Source: Acetobacteraceae bacterium (GTDB taxonomy: Bacteria > Pseudomonadota > Alphaproteobacteria > Acetobacterales > Acetobacteraceae). From it: a DNA stretch of 11,301 bases. The notes beneath the pieces are model-generated. The model made no database searches, was not told the DNA's origin, and saw only the letters and a program-made list of their open reading frames with translations. Position numbers and translations under genes: made by a program. Every line of letters begins with the position of its first letter. Within the stretch, counting starts at the first letter, position 1. The stretch lies in contig DAHWBL010000020.1 in NCBI GenBank assembly GCA_027323595.1, positions 1 to 11,301 of the forward strand, given 5' to 3'. Positions 1 through 7,122 of the stretch are shown in pieces.

Positions 1-1640
1 GCCATGTCGGGCGCCATCAGCCGGGCGACGACGCGGGCGGCGCGTTCGGGCGCCACGATGCCGCACCACAGGCAATGGCCGGGGTTGGACGCCACCGACA
101 GCACCGGGCGCTTGGCACCGTCCAGCGCGAAGGCATAGAAGCCTTCGGCCTCGTTCCAGTATTTCTCGTTGAACTGACGATAGATCGCGTCGGCCTTGTC
201 GCGCAGCCGCTGCGCGTCGGCGGGGCGAGCGAGATGGTCGTAGATCTCGGCCATGCCGCGCCAGGCGGCAAAGACGTAGGCCTGCAACTCGCACAGCGCC
301 TTGGCACCGGTGACCGGGGTGCCGTCGGCATGCACAAGCGCGTCGCCGGAATCCTTCCAGCCCTGGTTCTCATAGCCGACGCCCGAGCGGGTCTGATGCT
401 CCTGCAGCCCGTCCTGGTCGCGGTCGCCGTCCGTGTCGATCCAGGCGAGGCAGGCCTCGGCGCGGGCCAGATGGCGGGCGAGCAGGGCGGGGTCGCCGGT
501 GGCGCGCCAGGCGGCGTGCAGCACGATGAGATAGAGCGGGGTGGCGTCCGCGGTGCCGTAATAGGGGGTGTGCGGGATCAGCGCGAAATGCGCGAGCTCG
601 CCGATGCGCAGCTCATGCGGGATCTTGCCGGGCTCGGCGTCGCGGTGGCCGTCGCGCTCGGTGGCCTGCCAGCGGCCCAGAATTTCGAGCGCTCCGAGGG
701 CAAAGCCTGGCCACAACGTGATGGTTTGCAGCGCGACGATCAGGCTGTCACGGCCGAACAGGGCGACGAACCAGGGCAGGCCGGCGGCGGGGACGACGTA
801 TGCTTCACCGTCCTGCGCGGTGGCGGGGAAGGGCAGGCGCAAGGCCGCCATGTCCTCGACCGCCTGGGTGATCAGGCTCTGCATGTTGGCGTTCGAGCAG
901 GTGATGCGGGTCAGCTCGCGCTGCCAGGTGCGGCTGCCGTTGATGGTGGGGCCAGGCGGGGCGGTGGCGGTGCAGGCGGCGGGAATGTCGAGCCAATGCT
1001 CGCCGGCGGCGACACCATAGAGCAGGCAGGCATGCCACGCGCCGCCAGGGTCCAGCGCGATTTCGAAGCTGATGCGCCCGTTCGCGTAGACGGCGTGGGT
1101 GGCACCGCTGATGCGATCGGCATGAACCGACAGGACGCGGCGAAAATCGCGGTTGATGTAGGTGGTTGTCAGGCTCTGCGTCGATGGTTCCCAGTCGGTC
1201 GTGATGTGCCCGCGGCGAACGATGTGGCCGGATTTGACCTCGAAAATATCGGCGAAATCGGAGCGGACGGCGATCTCCAGATTGAACCGAACCATGGTGG
1301 CGCCATGGTTGCGCAGATCCAGATCCTCATGCACGCCGCCGCCGATGCGACGGGTGATGGCAAGTTCGAGCGTGTGCTCGATGATCGTGCCGTCTTCGGT
1401 TGTGACGTTGGGGTTGGTGAGAAAGATGCGGGCGAGGTCATGGCTGGGCGTGCCGCTGCTCAGCAATTCCCAGCGCTCACCGTTGGCGTAGATGTCCCAC
1501 GCGCTGATGATGCGCGTGTCCTGGACATACAGCCCGCGGTCGGACGGCCAGGGGATCGATCCGTCCGGCTCGGTGAGCAGCACCGAATAGCCGTGATGCA
1601 CGGCAAGCTGCGGCGGACCGACCTTGATCTCCAACGCCAT
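1..1640 (-). CDS. Glycogen debranching enzyme family protein (amylo-alpha-1,6-glucosidase type), 3' end cut by window
   Basis: The 546 visible residues match the two-part plan of bacterial amylo-alpha-1,6-glucosidase-like proteins. A beta-rich N-terminal domain (about residues 10-215; hallmarks GYSVLLTEPDGSI, LYVQDTRIIS) is followed by an alpha/alpha-barrel glycosidase domain from about 245. The barrel shows FVALFGRDSL (291-300), PHELR (341-345), PHTPYYGTADATPL (356-369), ENQGWKDSGDA (424-434) and PGHCLW (520-525). The acidic residues in PHELR and KDSGDA are candidate catalytic or binding groups by family analogy. No signal peptide is seen, so it is probably cytosolic. The expected role is hydrolysis of alpha-1,6 branch glucose in glycogen-like or other alpha-glucans, but the exact substrate cannot be told. 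The ATG at 1640-1638 is preceded by GGAG (1653-1650) at 9-base spacing. Upstream lies the AT-rich patch downstream of secF, so it probably has its own promoter. The reading frame is intact to the window edge and about 100 or more C-terminal residues should lie outside. Confidence 0.85.
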   Translation of the reverse strand, partial: MALEIKVGPPQLAVHHGYSVLLTEPDGSIPWPSDRGLYVQDTRIISAWDIYANGERWELLSSGTPSHDLARIFLTNPNVTTEDGTIIEHTLELAITRRIGGGVHEDLDLRNHGATMVRFNLEIAVRSDFADIFEVKSGHIVRRGHITTDWEPSTQSLTTTYINRDFRRVLSVHADRISGATHAVYANGRISFEIALDPGGAWHACLLYGVAAGEHWLDIPAACTATAPPGPTINGSRTWQRELTRITCSNANMQSLITQAVEDMAALRLPFPATAQDGEAYVVPAAGLPWFVALFGRDSLIVALQTITLWPGFALGALEILGRWQATERDGHRDAEPGKIPHELRIGELAHFALIPHTPYYGTADATPLYLIVLHAAWRATGDPALLARHLARAEACLAWIDTDGDRDQDGLQEHQTRSGVGYENQGWKDSGDALVHADGTPVTGAKALCELQAYVFAAWRGMAEIYDHLARPADAQRLRDKADAIYRQFNEKYWNEAEGFYAFALDGAKRPVLSVASNPGHCLWCGIVAPERAARVVARLMAPDM

Positions 1641-1664
1641 GGGCCTGCACTCCGGAAGCAGAGA

Positions 1665-1687
1665 GTTCCTTTTTGACAAAAAAGAAC
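1665..1687. repeat. AT-rich imperfect inverted repeat, alternative fold to the neighbouring hairpin
   Basis: GTTCCTTTTTG at 1665-1675 is the reverse complement of CAAAAAAGAAC at 1677-1687 except for one C/A mismatch, with a single base between the arms. Its right arm overlaps the left arm of the hairpin at 1682-1714, so only one of the two structures can form at a time. This is seen directly in the sequence. Whether it does anything is unknown. Read on the minus strand it lies in the 5' leader of the debranching-enzyme gene. Confidence 0.5.
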
Positions 1688-1818
1688 CAAAAAACTTTTA
1701 TGATTTTGGTTCTTCGTAACGGCGAGTGTCAGATGATTCCCCCCTGACCCGATAGTGCTCTATCACGCCGGCACGCGCCCGCCACCGAACATAAAGGAGT
1801 TTTTTCTTTTATTTGGTC
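1675..1818. repeat. Pair of AT-rich imperfect inverted copies flanking a GC-rich core
   Basis: The segment 1675-1703 (begins GACAAAAAAGAACC, ends ACTTTTATGA) is mirrored by 1789-1818. Read on the minus strand, the latter begins GACCAAATAAAAG and ends ACTCCTTTATGT. Both keep a GAC start, a run of A, AAAAAAC in the middle and TTTATG at the end, with small indels. The roughly 85 bases between them have normal high GC and include the small palindrome GATAGTGCTCTATC (1751-1764). The right copy contains the last codons and stop of secF. The similarity is seen directly. Common origin as one repeat element is inference. Confidence 0.4.
1677..1714 (-). terminator. Probable rho-independent terminator downstream of secDF
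   Basis: Read on the minus strand, AAGAACCAAAA (1714-1704) pairs perfectly over 11 bases with TTTTGGTTCTT (1692-1682) across an 11-base loop. It is followed by a run of four further T residues (1681-1678). It lies about 95 bases past the secF stop and before the debranching-enzyme start, where a terminator is expected. The stem is AT-rich, which is unusual for such a GC-rich genome and makes it weaker than a textbook terminator. From memory, similar AAAGTTTTT(T)GGTTCTTTTTT-type intergenic motifs recur in Acetobacteraceae genomes. I could not check this. Confidence 0.5.
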
Positions 1819-2762
1819 GCCGGCTTGGGCGGCTGCGCATCCCGCCGCAGTCGGTGTTCGCCCAGCAGCAGCAGGATGGGGGCGGCGATGAAGATCGACG
1901 AGGTGGTGCCGACAACGATGCCGAACAGCATGGTCCAGGCGAAGCCCGAGATCGCCGCGCCGCCGAACAGGCCGAGCGGCACCGCGGCGAGAAAAAGCGT
2001 CATCGAAGTGCCCAGCGTGCGGTTCAGCGTCTCGTTGATCGACAGATCGATCAGCTCGCGCAGCGGCATCGATTTATATTTGCGCAGGTTCTCGCGCATC
2101 CGGTCATAGACCACCACCTTGTCGTTGGTGGAGTAGCCGATGATGGTCAGGATCGCGGCGACCATCACCAGGTCGAATTCTATCCCGGTGATGGCCAGAA
2201 AGCCGATCGTCTTGGTGACATCGAGGATCAGCGTGACCACCGCGCCGACCGCGAACTGCCATTCGAAACGGAACCAGATATAAACCAGGATCATCAGCAG
2301 GCTGATGCCAAGCGCCAGATAGCCGTTGGTGCGCAGCTCGTCGGAGACCGATGCGCCGACATTCTCGGTGCGCAAAATCTGTGCGCCGGGCGAGGATTTT
2401 TGCAACGCGGCGCGCACATTCTCGACCCGCGCGGCCGAGGCGGCGGGGCTGCTGTCGCGCTCCATGCGCAGCAACAGCGCGTCGTCTGCGCCGAAACGTT
2501 GCAGACCCGCATCATTGATGCCCTGCGCCGACAGGGCCGCGCGGATCGCGGCGAAATCGGCGGGCGCGGTGGTGTGGACCTCCATCACCAGCCCGCCACG
2601 GAAATCGATCCCCATGTTCAGGCCGGGATAGAAGAACAGGATCACCGAGGCGGTGGAGAGCAGGGCGGAAAAGGCGAGACCCAGAAAGCGGCCGCGCATG
2701 AACTTGATGGTGGTGCCATCGGGAACCAGACGAAACATCGGGCGCATGAACATCGCGATCAA
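1809..2762 (-). CDS. secF: SecF, protein translocase accessory subunit
   Basis: SecF works with SecD in the inner membrane, using the proton gradient to help SecYEG complete export of unfolded proteins. The 317-residue product is full length for the family. It has a first membrane segment at about 26-45, the conserved GIDFRGG (51-57) opening the periplasmic domain, and five further membrane segments from about 145 to 300. The signature GYSTNDKVVVYDRMREN spans 209-225, followed by ETLNRTLGTSMTLFLA (244-259). The longest frame starts with TTG (2762-2760), overlapping the secD stop as TTGA. ATG codons at 2753, 2747 and 2738 are alternatives and none has a convincing ribosome-binding site, so the exact start is uncertain. 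Either way translation is coupled to secD. The stop (TAA, 1811-1809) lies inside an AT-rich repeat. Confidence 0.96.
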   Translation of the reverse strand: MIAMFMRPMFRLVPDGTTIKFMRGRFLGLAFSALLSTASVILFFYPGLNMGIDFRGGLVMEVHTTAPADFAAIRAALSAQGINDAGLQRFGADDALLLRMERDSSPAASAARVENVRAALQKSSPGAQILRTENVGASVSDELRTNGYLALGISLLMILVYIWFRFEWQFAVGAVVTLILDVTKTIGFLAITGIEFDLVMVAAILTIIGYSTNDKVVVYDRMRENLRKYKSMPLRELIDLSINETLNRTLGTSMTLFLAAVPLGLFGGAAISGFAWTMLFGIVVGTTSSIFIAAPILLLLGEHRLRRDAQPPKPATK

Positions 2763-4324
2763 ACCGGAAGCGTTGCTGGGCGGCGGGCAACATACCAGCG
2801 CACCATCAGCAGCCGTGCGAACAAGGTCGCGGTGAACAGGGTGGTGATGATGCCCACGGTGATGGTGACGGCAAAGCCGCGCACCGGGCCGCTGCCGAAC
2901 ACGAACAGCATCACATGGGCGAGCAGCGCGGTGACGTTGCTGTCGATGATGGTGGTGTAGGCGCGGCGAAAGCCGGTCTCCATCGCGTTCAGCGGCGTTC
3001 GCCCGTTGCGCACCTCCTCGCGGATGCGCTCGTTGATCAGGATGTTCGCATCCACCGCCATGCCCAGCGTGAGCAGCACGCCGGCCATGCCGGGCAGGGT
3101 GAGGGTTGCCTCCATCAGCGACAGGATCGCCACCATCAGCACCAGGTTGAACACCAGCGCGAGGTTGGCCATCCAGCCGAACAGCCCATAGAACGCCCCC
3201 ATGAAGGCGATCACCAGCACGAAGCCGGCGGCGAGCGCGATCATGCCGGCGCGAATCGAATCCGCGCCCAACTGCGGGCCGATCGTGCGGTCCTCGATCA
3301 CTGTGAGCGGGGCGGGCAGAGCGCCGGCGCGCAGCAGCACCGCCAGATCATTGGCCGAAGCGGCATTGAAGCTGCCGCTGATCTGACCGCGCCCGCCCAG
3401 GATCGGCTCGCGGATCACCGGCGCGGAGATCACCTTGTCATCGAGCACGATGGCGAAGCGATGGCCGGTGTTGGCGCGGGTGACATCGGCGAAGCGGCGC
3501 CCGCCGATCGAATCGAAGGTGAAATTGACCACCCATTCCCCGGTCTGCGAATTCTGCCCGGCGCGGGCATCGGTGAGGTTCGCGCCATCCACCTCGACGC
3601 GGCGGCGCACCGCGATTTTCTGGGTCGGGCTGTCCTGCATCGGCAGGAAATCCACCCCCGGCGGCGGGGCGGCGGCGAGCGAGGCGGTTTCGTCCACCAG
3701 GCGGAAGGTCATGTGCGCGGTCTTGCCGAGCAGCTCCTTGATCCTGTTCGGGTCCTCGATGCCGGGAAGCTGGACGATGATGCGGTCGTCGCCCTGGCGG
3801 GCGATCTGGGGATCGACCACGCCGGTCTCGTCGATGCGGCGGCGGACGATCTCGATCGATTGCGCCAGCGCGCCGTTCGCGCGGTCATGCAGGGCGGTGG
3901 GCAGCAGCGTCATGCTCACCTGCCCGTCCGGCGAGGTGGCGACCTCGTAATCGGCGGGGATGCCGCTGCCCGCGGCGATGTCGCGCAGCGCGGCGGCGGC
4001 GCGGTCGGCCTGCGCGGGGTCACGCAGGCGCAGCACCACGCGGTTCTGCGCCGGCTGGGTGGCAAGGCCCTGATAGCCGATGGAGCCGCGCACCAGCGCC
4101 GAACGGGCCGAGTCCGCGAGGCTTTCCAGCCGCTCGCGGATCACCGCCGACATGTCGATTTCCATCAGCAGGTACGACCCGCCGCGCAGATCGAGCCCCA
4201 GATGAACGGCGCGCCAGGGCAGCCAACTCGCCGGGGCAGGCATGATGTTGGGCAGGCCGAGCAGCACGCCGAGCAGGCAGATGCCGACGATCAGCAACTG
4301 CTTCAACCGGCTGAAATACATCAT
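2759..4324 (-). CDS. secD: SecD, protein translocase accessory subunit
   Basis: SecD is the larger half of the SecDF export motor in the inner membrane. The 521-residue product is normal length for a stand-alone alphaproteobacterial SecD. It has an N-terminal membrane segment (about 8-27), the conserved LGLDLRGG (42-49), a periplasmic domain with RIIVQLPGIEDP (181-192), and LLRAGALPAPL (330-340) before EDRTIGPQLG (344-353). The C-terminal membrane block begins near 357 and carries GMAVDANILINERIREE (421-437) and FRRAYTTIIDSNVTAL (452-467). The start is one of two adjacent ATG codons (4324 or 4321), with a GGAG 13 bases upstream. The frame stays open upstream to 4699, but that extension is Arg/Pro-rich, has no SecD similarity and runs opposite a real gene, so it is rejected. 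No yajC precedes it: the next gene upstream is divergent. Confidence 0.97.
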   Translation of the reverse strand: MMYFSRLKQLLIVGICLLGVLLGLPNIMPAPASWLPWRAVHLGLDLRGGSYLLMEIDMSAVIRERLESLADSARSALVRGSIGYQGLATQPAQNRVVLRLRDPAQADRAAAALRDIAAGSGIPADYEVATSPDGQVSMTLLPTALHDRANGALAQSIEIVRRRIDETGVVDPQIARQGDDRIIVQLPGIEDPNRIKELLGKTAHMTFRLVDETASLAAAPPPGVDFLPMQDSPTQKIAVRRRVEVDGANLTDARAGQNSQTGEWVVNFTFDSIGGRRFADVTRANTGHRFAIVLDDKVISAPVIREPILGGRGQISGSFNAASANDLAVLLRAGALPAPLTVIEDRTIGPQLGADSIRAGMIALAAGFVLVIAFMGAFYGLFGWMANLALVFNLVLMVAILSLMEATLTLPGMAGVLLTLGMAVDANILINERIREEVRNGRTPLNAMETGFRRAYTTIIDSNVTALLAHVMLFVFGSGPVRGFAVTITVGIITTLFTATLFARLLMVRWYVARRPATLPV

Positions 4325-4359
4325 GGCGGGCAGGCATCTCCGGATGGTGGCACGGCGGC

Positions 4360-4375
4360 CGGCGGCGAACCGCCG
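4360..4375 (-). other. Hairpin with a UUCG tetraloop in the secD leader
   Basis: On the minus strand CGGCGG pairs with CCGCCG across a four-base TTCG loop, giving an exceptionally stable RNA hairpin if it lies within the secDF leader. It ends about 36 bases before the secD start codon. On the plus strand the loop reads CGAA. The structure is seen directly. Any effect on RNA stability or translation of secDF is inference. Confidence 0.45.
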
Positions 4376-4448
4376 AGCGGGCCGGCGCGCGCGGAACATG
4401 CCGCCCCGGGCGCGGGCTGGCAACCCTGCCGGCAAACAGGCACAAAGA

Positions 4449-4464
4449 GCCGCCGGCTGGCGGC
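4449..4464 (+). other. GC-rich hairpin just upstream of the oxidoreductase gene
   Basis: GCCGCC (4449-4454) pairs perfectly with GGCGGC (4459-4464) across a four-base loop, ending 9 bases before the GGAGG ribosome-binding site. It could shape the 5' leader or be part of an operator. GC-rich sequence makes such short stems common, so significance is weak. Confidence 0.3.
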
Positions 4465-4485
4465 CGGCGCGGCGGAGGTGGTGCG

Positions 4486-5463
4486 ATGGATGAGCGGCGG
4501 TTGCGGATCGGGGTGGTGGGTGCCGGACATTTCGGGCGGTTTCACGCGCTGAAGGTGGCGGCGGGCGCGCGCGCGCAGCTGGTGGGGGTGCACGACCCCG
4601 ACCCGGCGCGCGCGGCGGTGGTGGCGGCGGAATGCGGCTGCCCGGTGCTCGGACGCGATGAACTGATCGCCGCCAGCGAGGCGGTGATCGTGGCCGCACC
4701 GGCGGAGGCGCATTTCGACGTGGCGCTGCAGGCCATCGAGGCCGGGCGGCATCTGCTGGTGGAAAAGCCGATCACCGCGACGCTGGCGCAGGCCGACGCG
4801 CTCGCGCTCGCGGCGGCGGCGCGCGGGCTGGTGGTGCAGGTGGGGCATCTGGAGCGCTTCTCGGCGGCGCACGGCGCGGTCTCCGCGCGGGTCGGCAAGC
4901 CGCTCTACATCGAGGCGATTCGCATCGCGCCGTTCAAGCTGCGCGGCACCGATGTATCGGTGATCCTCGATCTGATGATCCATGATCTGGATTTGGTGCT
5001 GGCGCTGGTGGACAGCCCGATCGAGAGCGTGGACGCGGTGGGCGTGCCGCTGGCCAGCGCGTTCGAGGACATCGCCAATGCGCGGCTGCGCTTCGCCAAT
5101 GGCTGCGTCGCCACCATCACCGCGAGCCGGGTCTCGACCAAGCTCGAGCGGCGGATGCGGATTTTCGGGCAATCGGGCTATCTCACGGTGGATTTCGCCA
5201 ACCGCAAGCTGGTGATGCTCGAACGCGCCCAGGATGACAGCCCGCTCGGGTTTGCCCAGCACGAGGTGACCTGGCAGGAGCATGACGCGATCACCGCCGA
5301 GCACGCCGCCTTCATCGCCAGCGTGCTCGATGGTGCGCCGGTGCTGGTGGACGCGGCGGCCGGGCGGCGGGCGCTGGCGGCGGCACTGGCGGTGGGCGAG
5401 GCGATGGCGGCGAGCCGGGCGCGGATGCTGGAATCCGGCATCCTGCGGCTGCCGGTCGGGTAG
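4486..5463 (+). CDS. Gfo/Idh/MocA family NAD(P)-dependent oxidoreductase
   Basis: The 325-residue protein has the family's N-terminal Rossmann fold with the dinucleotide-binding GVVGAGHFG (9-17). The conserved EKP (93-95) follows, then a C-terminal substrate domain. Notable blocks are VGHLERF (119-125), RIAPFKLRGTDVSVILDLMIHDLDL (146-170, with His166 a candidate catalytic residue) and IANARLRFANGCVATITASRVS (196-217). These blocks resemble the branch that includes GnnA, the UDP-GlcNAc 3-oxidoreductase of lipid A synthesis. That assignment is inference from memory of the family, and no GnnB-type aminotransferase or lpx gene is visible here. Other nucleotide-sugar or inositol substrates remain possible. 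No signal peptide is seen, so it is cytosolic. The ATG at 4486 has GGAGG 7 bases upstream. The next gene starts 4 bases after its stop, so the two are very likely one transcript. Confidence 0.92.
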   Translation: MDERRLRIGVVGAGHFGRFHALKVAAGARAQLVGVHDPDPARAAVVAAECGCPVLGRDELIAASEAVIVAAPAEAHFDVALQAIEAGRHLLVEKPITATLAQADALALAAAARGLVVQVGHLERFSAAHGAVSARVGKPLYIEAIRIAPFKLRGTDVSVILDLMIHDLDLVLALVDSPIESVDAVGVPLASAFEDIANARLRFANGCVATITASRVSTKLERRMRIFGQSGYLTVDFANRKLVMLERAQDDSPLGFAQHEVTWQEHDAITAEHAAFIASVLDGAPVLVDAAAGRRALAAALAVGEAMAASRARMLESGILRLPVG

Positions 5464-5467
5464 CTCG

Positions 5468-6403
5468 ATGTGTGGCTGGCGCGCCTGGCTGCTGGCGGTG
5501 TGCGCGGTGCCAGTGGGCGCGCGGGCGGAGCCGCTGCGGCTTGCGATCACCAATTCTGGCATTTATCTCAGCGCCTTCGTGGCGCAGGAAAACGGCTATT
5601 TCGCCGCGCACGGGCTCGATGTCACGATCGAGCCGGTGGTCATCACCTCCACCATGCCGGCGGCGCTGATGTCGGGCTCGGTGCAGATCGCCGGGCCATC
5701 GACGCCGGTGTTCCTGCAGGCGGTCGATGGCGGCATCGATCTGGTGGCGCTGGCCGGCAGCGCGCTGGCCACCCCCGACGGGCCCAACGAAGCGCTGCTC
5801 GCGCCAGCGGGATCAGCGATCCGCGCGCCGGCCGACCTTGGCGGGCGACGGGTGGGAGTGCCGGGCATCGGCACCATCATGGATGTGATCTTTCGCCACT
5901 GGCTCGCCGCCGAGGGGGTGGACCAGGCCAGGGTGAATTTCGTCGAGGTCGGCATGGCGCGGGTCGCCGACGCGCTGCGCGGCGGGGTGGTGGATGCGGC
6001 GGTGGCCAATGATCCGGTGCTGTTCCGGATTCTGCGGCAGGTCCCGCCTCCGGGCTATGTGGTCTATTACATGCGCGCGCTGCCCGGCGCGCTGCCGATC
6101 GTGCTGTATGTCGCGCGGCGGGACTGGGCGATGGCGCATCCCGCGGCGGTGGCCGGGTTCCGGGCGGCGACCAAGGACGGAGCGGCGTTCGCGCTGGCGC
6201 ATCCGGACGCGGCGCGGGCGATCATGGCGAAATATCTGCACGTGTCCGACGCGGTGCTGGCGGACATGGAATTGCCCGAACTGGCGCCGGCGGTGACGGT
6301 CGATCAGCTCGCGCGGATGGCGGCGATGATGCGCGCGCAGGACATGCTGCACGGCACGCTGGCCGAGCCGGCGGCGGATGTGACGGGGTTGCTCGCGCCC
6401 TGA
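5468..6403 (+). CDS. ABC transporter substrate-binding protein, NMT1/SsuA/TauA-like
   Basis: The 311-residue product starts with a short signal peptide (hydrophobic WLLAVCAVPVGARA, likely cut after residue 20 before EPLRL). It continues as a periplasmic binding protein of the NMT1/THI5-like fold used for sulfonates, nitrate, taurine or thiamine precursors. Seen hallmarks are an ENGYFAAHGLDV block (41-52), ALMSGSVQIAGPSTPVFLQA (66-85), RAPADLGGRRVGVPG (119-133) and ADALRGGVVDAAVANDPV (167-184). The frame is open far upstream, overlapping the previous gene. The ATG at 5468 was chosen because the signal peptide begins there and it lies 4 bases past the preceding stop, fitting translational coupling; there is only a weak ribosome-binding site. 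No permease or ATPase is present in the window, so the ligand is unknown and it is an orphan or is served by a distant transporter. The first Cys is at residue 2 and no lipobox is evident. Confidence 0.88.
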   Translation: MCGWRAWLLAVCAVPVGARAEPLRLAITNSGIYLSAFVAQENGYFAAHGLDVTIEPVVITSTMPAALMSGSVQIAGPSTPVFLQAVDGGIDLVALAGSALATPDGPNEALLAPAGSAIRAPADLGGRRVGVPGIGTIMDVIFRHWLAAEGVDQARVNFVEVGMARVADALRGGVVDAAVANDPVLFRILRQVPPPGYVVYYMRALPGALPIVLYVARRDWAMAHPAAVAGFRAATKDGAAFALAHPDAARAIMAKYLHVSDAVLADMELPELAPAVTVDQLARMAAMMRAQDMLHGTLAEPAADVTGLLAP

Positions 6404-6419
6404 CCGCGCGGCGCGGCGC

Positions 6420-7070
6420 TCAGCGGGCCGGCGTGTAGCGCCAGACGCTGGCCGGCGGGAAGTTGAGCGGGGTCCATTCCTCGCGCTTGGCGACGAGCCC
6501 GTGCTTCTTCCACGGCAGCGGCGAGGTGACGCAGTAGGTGAAATGCAGGAAGCCGCGACCGGGCGCCACCGCCTCGATCGAATCGATGAAGCGGGCCTGT
6601 TCGGCGACCGGCAGCAGCACCAGCGGGATGCCGCAGATCACGGTGCCGATATTGCCCTGGATGTTGGCCGGCAGCACCCGCGGCAGGTCGCGCGCGTCGC
6701 CCTCGATCACGCGCGCGCCGCGCAGCGACTGGGCCAGGTGCTTGGCCATTTCCGGCACGATCTCGCACACGATCAGCCGGTCCGCGGGCAGGCCGGCGGC
6801 GAGCAGCGCGCGCGAGACGACACCGGTGCCGGCGCCAAGCTCCAGCACGTATTCCGAGGCGCTCCAATGGGTCTGCCGCACGATGCGCTCGCACAGCGAC
6901 GCCGAGGAGGGCACGATCGAGCCCATCTGCAACGGGTTGGCGACCCAGCGCTTGAGGAACAGCAGCGGGTTGGAGATCGTCTTGTGGTCCGGCGCCTTTT
7001 GGTCTGGCGTTCCCGCGGAGTCGGTGCTGGTGCGTTCACCCTCGCGGGTCTGGCTGACGACGTGCTGCAT
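6420..7070 (-). CDS. SAM-dependent methyltransferase, phospholipid N-methyltransferase (PmtA)-like
   Basis: The 216-residue protein has a polar, low-complexity first 30 residues. It then carries the pattern of the COG3963-type phospholipid N-methyltransferases: FLKRWVANPLQMGSIVPSS (38-56), SAM-binding motif I VLELGAGTGVVSRAL (75-89), an acidic residue ending the next strand in VCEIVP (101-106), GDARDL (124-129), CGIPLVLLP (146-154) and FTYCVTSPLP (177-186). PmtA-type enzymes methylate phosphatidylethanolamine towards phosphatidylcholine at the inner membrane surface. The lipid substrate here is inferred and could be another lipid or a quinone-like acceptor. The ATG at 7070 has GGAG (7079-7076) at 5-base spacing, supporting this start. 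It ends 16 bases from the stop of the plus-strand binding-protein gene (convergent). It lies 86 bases downstream of rpmG and may be partly transcribed from there. Confidence 0.85.
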   Translation of the reverse strand: MQHVVSQTREGERTSTDSAGTPDQKAPDHKTISNPLLFLKRWVANPLQMGSIVPSSASLCERIVRQTHWSASEYVLELGAGTGVVSRALLAAGLPADRLIVCEIVPEMAKHLAQSLRGARVIEGDARDLPRVLPANIQGNIGTVICGIPLVLLPVAEQARFIDSIEAVAPGRGFLHFTYCVTSPLPWKKHGLVAKREEWTPLNFPPASVWRYTPAR

Positions 7071-7122
7071 GAACGCTCCGACCCTATCGCGACCTGAGAA
7101 AGGTGCAGTGTGCCATGGCCCG

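Larger units (their letters stand above)
4325..4485. promoter_or_regulatory. Divergent promoter region between secDF and the oxidoreductase pair
   Basis: This 161-base gap separates two divergently read genes, so it must hold the start signals for both unless secD is served from farther away. I see no clean -35/-10 pair on either strand. It is very GC-rich and holds two hairpins (4360-4375 and 4449-4464). The plus-strand gene has an excellent ribosome-binding site, GGAGG at 4474-4478, 7 bases before its ATG. Confidence 0.5.

Noticed and set aside
75..1676. 533-codon open frame on the plus strand
   Set aside because: It is antisense to the debranching-enzyme gene, is Gly/Ala/Arg/Asp-rich and has no recognisable motif. 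Such mirror frames are expected in GC-rich DNA.
2915..4552. 545-codon open frame on the plus strand
   Set aside because: It is antisense to secD, is His/Gln/Arg/Gly-rich without motifs, and the opposite strand encodes clear SecD.
4325..4699. N-terminal extension of SecD to a 646-residue protein
   Set aside because: The added part is Pro/Arg-rich, lies opposite the start of the oxidoreductase gene, and SecD normally begins at the membrane segment encoded just after 4324.
5282..5467. Longer start for the binding protein, inside the oxidoreductase gene
   Set aside because: The extra residues are Arg/Trp-rich frame shadow. The signal peptide begins at ATG 5468.
4321..5562. 413-codon minus-strand frame opposite the oxidoreductase
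   Set aside because: It is antisense to a gene with a clear Rossmann motif and strong ribosome-binding site, and it has no motif of its own.
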